A stretch of DNA of 64,000 nt, from assembly GCA_900473175.1 (NCBI GenBank), contig UCKM01000031.1, positions 1 to 64,000 of the forward strand, given 5' to 3'. Source of the DNA: Hyphomicrobiales bacterium. Lineage in GTDB: Bacteria; Pseudomonadota; Alphaproteobacteria; Rhizobiales; Rhizobiaceae. This document shows, in pieces, positions 49,437 to 59,000 of the stretch. Below the pieces are notes generated by a model. It saw only the letters and a list, made by a program, of their open reading frames with translations, was not told where the DNA came from and did no database searches. Made by a program: the position numbers and the translations under genes. Numbering within the stretch: the stretch's first letter is position 1; each line of letters opens with the position of its first letter.

Positions 49437-51089
49437 ATGGCCCTGTCGGCAAAACTCGACCTTAGGCAAACCCAGGCATTGGTGATGACACCGTTGCTCA
49501 TGCAGTCGATTCGACTGTTGCAACTGACCCATGTCGAGCTCGAGCAGTTCATCGAACAGGAGATCGAAAAGAATCCGCTCCTGGAACGCGACGAAGCGAA
49601 TGGCGACTATTTCACGCTGGAGGAGCGAAGCTTCGGTAGTGACCGCAATTCAGCCGATGAGGGTGAGTTCAACGAAAATGCCGCGAGCGGCAGTGTGGAC
49701 CCGCGCGACGCACACCTCGACTCGAACGACCACTGGCTTGAGAGCGGCGAGACAATCAGCTCAGGTTCCATGTCAGATACATTCGACAGTTCGCTTGAGA
49801 ACATTTTTCCCGACGATCCCGGGACCCACGATCTGATCGCCGGCGATCTCGCGTCGCAATGGAAATCCTCATCGGGGGATGGCTATGTCACTACGGGTGG
49901 CGAGGGCTTCAACCTCGAACAGGTGACGGCATCGCCGCTGACGATGCGTGATCATGTAACCGAGCAGATACTCTTCGCATTCGAGAAGCCAGCTGACCGG
50001 CTGATCGCAGCTGAACTTGCCGATCACCTCGACGAGATGGGATACCTGCGCGCCGACATTGCTGAGATCGCCGAAAGGATCGGGGTCGACACTGCCCATA
50101 TCGAGGCGTTATTGATCGTCCTACAAACCTTCGAACCAGCCGGCCTGTTCGCCCGCGACCTTGCAGAATGTCTGGCTATTCAGTTGCGTGCACGAAACCG
50201 GCTTGATCCGGCGATGCATGTGCTCCTGCAGAATCTAGAACTGCTTGGCAAGCGTGATTTCCATAGCTTGAAAAAGCTTTGCCAGGTGGCTGATGCCGAT
50301 ATCCTGGACATGCTGCGGGAGATCCAGCTCCTCGATCCCAAGCCCGGCACCGCATTTTCTTCGGGTGTGGCCGACAGTATTGTTCCGGATGTTCTGGTGG
50401 ACCTCGCCCCTGATGGAACCTGGAGGATCGAGCTCAACCCCGATGCACTGCCCCGCGTACTCGTCAACAACAGCTACTACGCGACCCTTTCAAAGACAAA
50501 AGGATCGGCGGCGGAAAAGACCTTTCTAAGCGAGTGCTTACAGAACGCCAATTGGCTTACCCGTAGCCTGGACCAGCGCGCCCAGACGATCCTGAAAGTT
50601 GCGAGCGAAATCGTCCGCCAGCAGGAGCAGTTCCTTCTTCATGGGATCGCCCATTTGAAGCCGCTGAATCTGCGCAATGTGGCGGATGCCATCGGCATGC
50701 ACGAATCCACGGTAAGCCGGGTGACGGCCAACAAATACATGCTGACCAAGCGCGGCGTTATCGAGCTGCGATACTTTTTCAATGCGGGCATCTCGGCCAC
50801 GGAAGGTGGGGAACAGCACTCGTCGCAATCGGTGCGCCACCAGATCAGACAGCTTATCGACGCCGAGAAACCAAGCGACATCCTGTCGGACGATACTATC
50901 GTTGATCTGCTGAAGGAGCAGGGGGTCGACATAGCCCGCCGTACCGTTGCCAAGTATCGCGAGGCGATGAATATAGCGTCTTCAGTGCAAAGACGGCGCG
51001 AAAAGAAAGCACAGGCTTCTGTGCGCAAGGTGGAGGGAAAGTCTGGATTCGTCCATCACACAGGTGTAGACTCCTCTGTGAGTGGGTAA
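49437..51089 (+). CDS. rpoN: RNA polymerase sigma-54 factor
   Basis: This 550-residue sigma factor has an N-terminal activator-interacting region I (LRQTQALVMTPLLMQSIRLL), an acidic linker (residues about 60-150), the core-binding domain, and at the C-terminus the RpoN box ARRTVAKYREAMNI that reads the -24 promoter element. It drives nitrogen, transport and other genes together with enhancer-binding activators. The gap before it (49270-49436) shows no gene. Confidence 0.96.
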   Translation: MALSAKLDLRQTQALVMTPLLMQSIRLLQLTHVELEQFIEQEIEKNPLLERDEANGDYFTLEERSFGSDRNSADEGEFNENAASGSVDPRDAHLDSNDHWLESGETISSGSMSDTFDSSLENIFPDDPGTHDLIAGDLASQWKSSSGDGYVTTGGEGFNLEQVTASPLTMRDHVTEQILFAFEKPADRLIAAELADHLDEMGYLRADIAEIAERIGVDTAHIEALLIVLQTFEPAGLFARDLAECLAIQLRARNRLDPAMHVLLQNLELLGKRDFHSLKKLCQVADADILDMLREIQLLDPKPGTAFSSGVADSIVPDVLVDLAPDGTWRIELNPDALPRVLVNNSYYATLSKTKGSAAEKTFLSECLQNANWLTRSLDQRAQTILKVASEIVRQQEQFLLHGIAHLKPLNLRNVADAIGMHESTVSRVTANKYMLTKRGVIELRYFFNAGISATEGGEQHSSQSVRHQIRQLIDAEKPSDILSDDTIVDLLKEQGVDIARRTVAKYREAMNIASSVQRRREKKAQASVRKVEGKSGFVHHTGVDSSVSG

Positions 51090-51297
51090 GGAACCGGGTC
51101 ATAGAAGCCCGGTCAGGGGAGAGAGAAGCGCCGGTTTTTTGCGACGGTTGGAGCGATAGCGCGCGTTTGAACATGAAGAATCAGCAAGCGAAATGTGATG
51201 AAAGGCTCGCACGGATTATGTGGGATGTCTTTGCTCGTCTACGAACAACAGTGTAGATTGGTCGGGCAAACCGAAATCACAATGAAGGTGAGATATC

Positions 51298-51888
51298 ATG
51301 AGTCTGCGTGTATCTGGGAAACATATGGACATTGGCGACGCTTTCCGCATTCGGATTGAAGATCGGATCGGCGAGATGGTGACCAAGTATTTCGATGGCG
51401 GATATACCGGTCACGTCACGGTAGAAAAGCAGGGGTCGCGATTCATCGCAGACTGTCTTATTCGCCTGGATACCGGCACGGTATTGCAGGCGGCAGGTGA
51501 AGCCCAGGATCCATTGCTTGCTTTTGATGCTGCCGGTGAACGCGTGGACAAGCGGCTTCGTCGCTACAAACGCCGGCTCAAGTCACACCAGGCACCCGGT
51601 TCCAATGGCCTGTTCGACGATGTTTCCTACCGCGTTGTGGCGCCTGCGCCGGATGACGATGAGGAATTTCCGGAAGATTATGCGCCGACGATCGTGGCAG
51701 AGACCTCCATGGCACTTAGAAGCATGAGCGTTGCATCAGCGGTGGTGGAACTCGATTTGAAGGACAGCCCTGTTGTTGTCTTCCGTAACTCTGGAAGTAC
51801 GCAGGTTAATATCGTATACCGCCGGTCTGACGGAAACATCGGATGGATCGACCCGTCGACGGTGGCCGGTCAAACGGCGATCCGGTGA
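51298..51888 (+). CDS. hpf: Ribosome hibernation promoting factor, long form
   Basis: This 196-residue S30AE-domain protein has an N-terminal ribosome-binding domain (residues 1-100), a linker, and the C-terminal dimerisation domain (residues about 135-190, RSMSVASAVVELDLKDSPVV). The long form makes 100S ribosome dimers in stationary phase. It sits between rpoN and ptsN as in most proteobacteria. GGTGAG lies seven bases before its ATG. Confidence 0.94.
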   Translation: MSLRVSGKHMDIGDAFRIRIEDRIGEMVTKYFDGGYTGHVTVEKQGSRFIADCLIRLDTGTVLQAAGEAQDPLLAFDAAGERVDKRLRRYKRRLKSHQAPGSNGLFDDVSYRVVAPAPDDDEEFPEDYAPTIVAETSMALRSMSVASAVVELDLKDSPVVVFRNSGSTQVNIVYRRSDGNIGWIDPSTVAGQTAIR

Positions 51889-51956
51889 AGCACAAATTTG
51901 AACTACTGTTCGCGCTCCGGAAGGGGCGCGGACGGTAACTGGAAGGAAGAGAGATA

Positions 51957-52421
51957 ATGGATCTGGGTGATCTCATTCAGCCCGACGCTGTCCTGCCCGC
52001 ATTGAAAGTCAATTCCAAAAAGCAACTTCTGCAGATCATGTCGGAAAAGGCGGCCGCCTTGACCGGTCTGAGCGAGCGCGAGGTGTTTGATACGGTCTTG
52101 CAGCGCGAGCGCCTTGGTTCGACCGGCGTCGGCAATGGCATTGCGATCCCCCATGGCAAGCTTAACAGCGTCAAGCGCATCGCTGGGGTTTTCGCCCAGC
52201 TAGACATGCCCATCGATTTTGAGGCCCTGGACGACCAGCCCGTCGATATCGTGTTCCTGCTGCTTGCGCCAGAGAATGCCGGCGCGGACCACCTGAAGGC
52301 GCTGTCGCGTATTGCACGCCTGCTGCGCGATCCGGAGCGCATCGCAAAATTGCGAACCGCCCATGACGCCAGTCTGATCTATGAATTGCTGACGGCTCAA
52401 CCAACGTCGAATGCGGCCTGA
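51957..52421 (+). CDS. ptsN: PTS IIA-like nitrogen regulatory protein
   Basis: This 154-residue EIIA-Ntr has the phospho-acceptor His in GNGIAIPHGKLNSVKR. Phosphorylated through PtsP and PtsO, it controls potassium uptake, nitrogen and carbon regulators rather than sugar transport. It ends the rpoN-hpf-ptsN block; a strong terminator follows. GGAAGGAAGAGAG precedes the ATG. Confidence 0.95.
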   Translation: MDLGDLIQPDAVLPALKVNSKKQLLQIMSEKAAALTGLSEREVFDTVLQRERLGSTGVGNGIAIPHGKLNSVKRIAGVFAQLDMPIDFEALDDQPVDIVFLLLAPENAGADHLKALSRIARLLRDPERIAKLRTAHDASLIYELLTAQPTSNAA

Positions 52422-52438
52422 TTTTCAGCCGCTGGGCA

Positions 52439-52474
52439 CATGAAAAAAGCCGCCTTCGGGCGGCATTTTTCATG
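52439..52474. terminator. Bidirectional terminator between ptsN and the Fur-family gene
   Basis: CATGAAAAA plus GCCGCC-TTCG-GGCGGC plus TTTTTCATG forms a long perfect stem with a UUCG tetraloop and flanking A/T runs. It serves ptsN on the plus strand and the Fur-family gene on the minus strand; the stop of the latter (52470-52472) is inside the stem. Confidence 0.9.
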
Positions 52475-52904
52475 TGGAAGGTTCGGATTTCCTGCAGTAA
52501 AGCTCGAGGCGATGATGGACGATATCGTAGCCCAGGGATCTGGCTATTTCTTCCTGCAGCTTCTCGATCTTGTCGGACTTGAATTCGATGACAGCGCCCG
52601 TATCGACATCGATCAGATGGTCATGATGTTCACCGTGCGCCTGTTCGAAACGGGACGGCCCGCCGTTGAATGCATGGCGATGGATCGCGCCCAGTTCTTC
52701 CAAAAGGTTCATGGTCCGATAGACTGTCGACAGTGAAATGCTGTCATCAATTTGGGTAGCGCGATGGAAAATTTTCATCGCATCCGGATGGTCTTCCGTA
52801 GATGTAAGGATATCAAGAATGATGCGTCTTGGGCGGGTGATGCGTACGCCCGCCTTGCGCAGTTCCTTCTCGTAGTCCGGCTTCTGATTCATGGCATGCT
52901 TCAT
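52470..52904 (-). CDS. Fur-family metalloregulator
   Basis: This Fur-family repressor has about 144 residues, with a winged helix ([20 protein letters not shown], then [18 protein letters not shown]) and the metal-binding [19 protein letters not shown] segment. In rhizobia the closest Fur homologue (Mur) responds to manganese, and other members to iron or zinc; I cannot tell which this is. The start is set at ATG 52904; the next ATG (52892) gives the shorter form and TTG 52949 a longer one, and none has a strong ribosome binding site. Its stop lies within the shared terminator stem. Confidence 0.85.
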   Translation of the reverse strand: MKHAMNQKPDYEKELRKAGVRITRPRRIILDILTSTEDHPDAMKIFHRATQIDDSISLSTVYRTMNLLEELGAIHRHAFNGGPSRFEQAHGEHHDHLIDVDTGAVIEFKSDKIEKLQEEIARSLGYDIVHHRLELYCRKSEPST

Positions 52905-53008
52905 GCCGCAATTATGCGCCAGATCGACATCAGTTGCAAAGATTCTCAACTGGATGTCTCTCTATCTGATCCGCCGCCAACGCTAGACGAAGGCGGCGGA
53001 TCGGATCC

Positions 53009-56000
53009 TTACTTGGCGGCTGTCGCCGTTGCGTCGGTGAGCACTCTGATCGAGGGCACCTCGACCACAACATTATGCTCGCCGGATGCTTCCAGCGGGA
53101 TGCCGTTTTCTGCCTTGGTGAGCTTCTTGCCATCGACCGTGATCTTCTTGCCGCCTTTGGCTGCCGGCTTGACCTCGACCGTATAGGTAGCCTCGACGTT
53201 ACGCAGCACAAAGCGGAAGCCGTCCCAGTCCGAAGGTAAGGCAGGGTCGACGAACAGGCGGTCGTGTTGCCGGCTGATGCCGAGAATGCCCTCTGTCGCC
53301 ACGCGGTAGAGCCAGCCGGCCGAACCCGTGTACCACGTCCAGCCGCCGCGGCCGCGCATGGGATCGACCGAGTAGACATCCGCCGCAACGACATAGGGCT
53401 CGACGCGATAGGACTCGGCTTTTTCCTTGTCCAGCGCGTGGTTGACCGGATTGAGTTTATTGAACCAGCGATAGGCCTCGTCCGCGTCGCCTAGCTTTGC
53501 CATCGCCAGGACAGCCCAGGTCGCAGCGTGGGTGTACTGGCCACCGTTCTCACGCACCCCGACCGGATAGCTCTTGATATAGCCAGGATCATGCCGCGAC
53601 TTGTTGAACGGCGGAGTGAACAGTTTGATGATGTCCACTTCGTCGTCAACGAGATGCGTCGCCACCGAATGCATCGCCTGCTTGGCCCTGGCGGGATCGC
53701 CAAAACCGGACAGGACGCTCCAGGACTGGGCGATGGAGTCAATCTTGCACTCCTCGCTCTTCTTTGAGCCTAGTGGAGCACCATCATCGAAATAGCCGCG
53801 ACGATACCATTCGCCGTCCCAGCCATCCTTTTCGAGGGCAGCCTTGAGAGTGGCGATATGGGCCTCCCAGCGCTCAACGCGGGCAGTGTCCTTGGCTTTC
53901 GTGGCGATCGGCAGCATGTCGCGGAGCGTGCTGATGAGAAACCAGCCGAGCCAGACGCTCTCACCCTTGCCGTCTTCGCCGACCCGGTTCATGCCGTCAT
54001 TCCAGTCGCCCGTCAGCATCAGGGGCAAGCCGTGCTGACCGGTTCGTGCGATGGCGAGATCCAGTGCGCGCGCCGCGTGCTCATAGACGCTGACCTTCTC
54101 GCCCGAGATGGTTGGCTGGTAGAAGGCATCGTGTTCGCTGCCCTCCAGCGCACGTCCTTCAATGAAGGCGATCTGCTCATCGAGAATGCTCATATCGCCC
54201 GTCACCGCCGTGTAGTGGGCAATTGCATAGCCAAGCCAGACAACATCGTCGGAAATCTTGGTGCGAACGCCCGCGCCCGTCGCCGGCAGCCACCAGTGTT
54301 GGACGTCACCTTCCTTGAACTGGCGAGCCGAAACGTTGAGGATCTGCTTCCTGGCGAGCGAGGGGTCGAGGATCAGCATGGACAGGGTATCCTGCAGCTG
54401 GTCCCGGAAGCCGAAAGCACCGCTGGCCTGATAGAACGCCGACCGCGCCCAGATGCGGCAGGCAAGGCTCTGATAGGGCAGCCAGCGATTGACCATCAGG
54501 TCGAATGCGTCGTCGGGCGTTTCCACCTGCAGTCCGCCGAGGAAGTCCTGCCAGACCGCCTTTGATGCAGCGAGGGTATCATCGAACGAACGTTTGCTTG
54601 CCTCACGCAGTATGCGGCGTGCTTCTTCGGCGCTGCCCGCATCGCCCATATAAAACAGCAGTTCCTTCGTCTCGCCAGCGGCGAGTTCGATATCGACGGC
54701 GAGCGCAGCGCAAGGATCCCCGCCGGCCTCGACGACATTGGACAGCGTCTTCGCCTGCAACACTGCGGCCGGCCGATCGACTGAACCGAGGGTCCCGAAG
54801 AATTCCGCACGGTCGGAGGTCACGGACTGGGGCTTCATGTTGGTGGCGAAGAAGGCCACGTGATCGCGGCGGTCGATCCCATACGGGTTCCGGGCGAACA
54901 GGACGCCTGTCTCAGCGTCCCATGACGGCACAATGAATGGCGCAGTCTTGGCGCGCGCATTGCCCAGCATCCATTCGACAAACCCGTAAGTGCGCAATCG
55001 TTTGGCCGAGCCGCCGTAATTGGTGATCTTGAGACGGGATACCCGGACAGGCATCTCCGTATCGATGGTATGGGTCAGTTCGAGCCCGACATTGCCATGG
55101 CGCGACAAGAGCGTCGAATAACCCTGGCCATGGCGCGTTTCGTACTGCACCGATGGATCACGCAACACCGAAGCCGTGGGCGCGAAGGCAGTGTTCTTGT
55201 CGAGATCCACGATATAGATCGCTTCACCGGAACGGTTGATGACCGGATCGTTCGACCACTGGGTCAACTGATAGTCGCGGCTGTTGCCGGACCAGGTGAA
55301 TCCAGCCCCCTCGGCCGAAACATGGAAGCCGAAGCCGGAATTGGAGATGACGTTGATCCAGGGTTGCGGCGTACAGGTCAGGCCCCCCAGGCGGACGATA
55401 TATTCGCCGCTCTTCATGTCGAAACCGCCAAAGCCGTTCCAGAATGCCAGATCATCGCCGGCAATCTTCGGCGCGCGTGTGCGCAGAAGCTGGGTCGGTG
55501 CCGGTGGAATCCCGCGCATTTCATCAAGGCCCGTGTCAGCGGTGGCAACGGTCTTGCCGGTACCGGTCTCCGCGGCGGGAACAAGGTCGGCGCTGAGGCC
55601 TTCCATGCGCTTCAACTGTTCGGACAGCGAACCGTTTTGCGCATGCATGACGATGCGGGCCGAAGCAAGCAGCGTGTTGTAGCTGACGTCGCTCATCTGG
55701 TCGCGGCGCACGGTGAAGATATGCACACGCGGCCCAAGCTGGGCGCCGCGCGCCCGGCTGTTCTCGCAGATGGCTTCAAGGCCACGCTGGAAATCCTGGG
55801 CATAGGAGAAGGAACGCTCGTTGATGACGACGACATCAACGACGAGGCCCTTGGCCCGCCAGTATTCGTGTGCCCGCAGCAGGTTTCTCAGCGTTTCCAT
55901 GTCGGCTTCGTCATCAATGCGCAAGGCAAGGATGGGGAAGTCGCCGGAAATGGACATAGGCCAAAGCTCGGACTGACTGCCGAGACCGTTCGCAATGCTT

Positions 56001-59000
56001 TCCGAAGGCATGCGCAAGGCCTTGTCAGGATAGATCAGGCTGGTTGCGACACGTTGGAATACCTGGGCCTCATCAGGGTTGATGCCGATATGGTGCAGGC
56101 GGACTTGCGAGCTTGTCCAGGACAGCGAAAACTCGCGGGCGAAGCAGTCGGGATGGCGGAAGCGTGCGACCACCTCCTCGAGTTCGTGCCGGTTCGGACG
56201 CACGAGCGTCCAGAATACCAGCGCGACCTTCTTGTGCGCCGGCACGCGAACCCGGCAACGCAGCGCAGCGATTGGGTCAAGCACGAATCCCTGGCTGCCG
56301 CTCAAGGTCGCCCCGTCGTCAAAGGCCGCCGGATTGCGCAAGGAGCGTCCGCGGCCGATAAAGGCGCGGCGATCCGTTTCTGCCTGGACTTCGCGCATCG
56401 CGCCGGAACTGTCGCTGACCATATGCGCGACGTGAATGTCCGGCTCGTCATTGTTGCGCTTTCGGCGCGTCGCATAGATCGTGTCGCCGCGCTGGTCAAT
56501 TTCCGTTTCCACGAACATCTTCGCGAAGGCCGGATGTGCGGTGTCCGTGTCATCGTTGGTCAGAACGAGTTCAGCATAGGACGTCACCTCAATGATGCGA
56601 TCCTTTGTGCCGGTGTTGGTGATAACGATGCGCCGGCCTTCGCCATCCGAATCTGAGGCCACGATCGCCTCCACCGTGGTGTGAAGCGTGCCCGATTCCT
56701 TGATGAACTCTGCCTTGTAGTCGGCGAAAATCGTCATGCTCTTTTCGCCGGATGCACGCACGGGGTCGCCGGTTGCCGACCACCATTCGCCGTTTTCCAT
56801 GTCCCTGAGGAACAGGAAGGTGCCGTACCCGCTTTCCAGAATGTCGGGCTGGAAACGTGTTATCGCCAGCCCGTTCCAGCGGCTGTAGCCGCCACCATTG
56901 GCTGTTACCATCACCGAGTAATGACCGTTCGACATGACCTGCGTGGCGCGTGGAGCCGCCAGCGGATTCTCGATAATGTGGATGGACGGGGTCTCTTCGC
57001 TGCTTTCCACGGCCTTGCGCATCGGGTTCTCGGCCTTGGCCTGGAGAACCGGAATTTCGCGAGGCGCCTTTTCCTGGAGGAGGAGTTCAGCGGCTTCGAT
57101 CACGGGATCGGAGTGGAACCGCTCGCGCATGCGCCCTTCAAAGACAACATTGTTGACCGCGACGATCGACATGCCGTGATGGTGGGCCATGTAGTTGCGC
57201 ACGATCGCATATTCCTCACCCTCACGAACGCGCGACTTGGTGAAGTCGACGGCGTCGTAGAAGCCATACTGGCCGAGCGCGCCGAGGTCGCGCAGGCGCC
57301 GCAGGTTCTTGACGGCTTCAGCGGGCTCGTACTGGCTCGCCATGATGCTTGCATAGGGCGCAACCACGTAGTTCTTCGAGAGGCCACGCTTGAGACCGAG
57401 GGTCGGGACACCGAAGTTCGTGTACTGGTAGTTCATTTCCGGATCGCGCGCATTATAAGCGGCTTCGGAAATACCCCACGGCAAGCCCTTGGATTCGCCA
57501 TACTCGATCTGACGCTGCACGATCAGTTTGTTCGTCTGGTCGAGCATGCTGCCGAGAGGCTCGATCATGACGAGCGGCGGCATGAGATATTCGAACATCG
57601 AACCCGACCACGAGATCAGGGCACCACGCCAACCGACTGGAACGAGGAGGCGTCCAAGCCGGAACCAGTGTTCGACCGGTATGTCACCCTTGGCGATGGC
57701 AAAGAGGCTCGCAAGCCGGGCTTCGGACGCCAGAAGGTCGTAGCAGCTTGCGTCAAGTTCGTTGGTCTCGACGCGGAAGCCGATGGAAAGGAGGCGGCGC
57801 TCCTTGCGCTCAAGGAAAGTGAAGTCCGTGTCGAACGCCAGCTGCCGGGCGCGGGTCGCAAGTGTCACCAGCCGATCGCGAAGGACATCCGTTCCCTCAT
57901 GCGAACCGATGGCATCGTCGGTATGGGCCTGGCATGTCTTGACCAAAAGCAGCGCCCACTCATTGGCGGTCGCGCTGACGGGGCTCTCGAGCTCGCCGTG
58001 CAGCTCTTCGGTCAGGCGTTGAATATCGCCCGCAAAAAGCGACAGGTTGATCGTGCGCAAGGAGGCGGTTTCCGGCTCTTCCTTGATCGTTGTAATGGCG
58101 CGGCGGAAATTCGCGACGCGCTCCTCAAGACGACGGCGAAGGGGGCGCAAAACCCGGCGGTCATCCGGAATGTCGCTGATCGCCTCTTCCAGAATATCAC
58201 TGACGTCGAGTACGCCGTCGAGGTCGCTCTGAAGATAGACCGAGGGTGCCTCGGCCCATTTTTCCAGCGCGGAAGAAAGGGCAACGAGATGCCCGGCGAG
58301 ATTGCCGCTGTCCACCGCCGAGACGTAAAGCGGAAGCAGTGGCCGCAACGTGGTCGTCTCGTACCAGTTGTAGAGATGGCCGCGATACTTCTCCATCTTC
58401 TCGAGCGTTTCGAGCGTCTGGTCGATGCGCGTCAAGGTCTCGTTGAAACCGATCCAGCCGAAGTCCCGGGCCGCAACCGTCGACAGCAGGTACATGCCGA
58501 TATTGGTCGGCGATGTGCGCGTGGCGATGACCGGATGCGGATCCTCCTGAAAATTGTCAGGCGGAATGAAATTCTGTTCCTTGGTCACGAACGTATCGTA
58601 ATAGTGCCATGTGCGCCGTGCGATGCGGCGCAATTCGCTCTTGTCCGATGAACGGACGTTGAGGTCATCCAGCGGCTTGGCCGAGCGGCTGACCAGCCAC
58701 GCAATCGTCGGCGAGAAGAACCAGATCAGGGCAAAGGGCACCGCAATGAACCAGGCGCGGCTGTGGCCGGCCAAAGGCAGGCCGATGGCGATGATGGCGA
58801 CGACCATCGCGGGCCACATCAATTGCAAGTAATACTGCAGCGTATCGGGCGAACTGGTCTTAGCTTGCGCCGCAGCGCGCCATTCGAGCAGGTGTTTGCG
58901 CGAAACAAACAATCGATAAAGGGTGCGCACGATGGCGTCCCCCATCAGAACCGCCATGTTTGCAAGGAAGGTGATGCGTAGCGCGATGTCGGCCGCACCG

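Noticed and set aside
51173-51256. 27-codon open frame (MKNQQAKCDERLARIMWDVF...) upstream of hpf
   Set aside because: A leader peptide is possible, but there is no ribosome binding site and no regulatory residue run, so it is likely chance.
55070-58651. Two very long plus-strand open frames (528 and 656 codons) opposite the cyclic glucan synthase gene
   Set aside because: The opposite strand encodes a fully conserved enzyme; these are GC-rich shadow frames with no domain.
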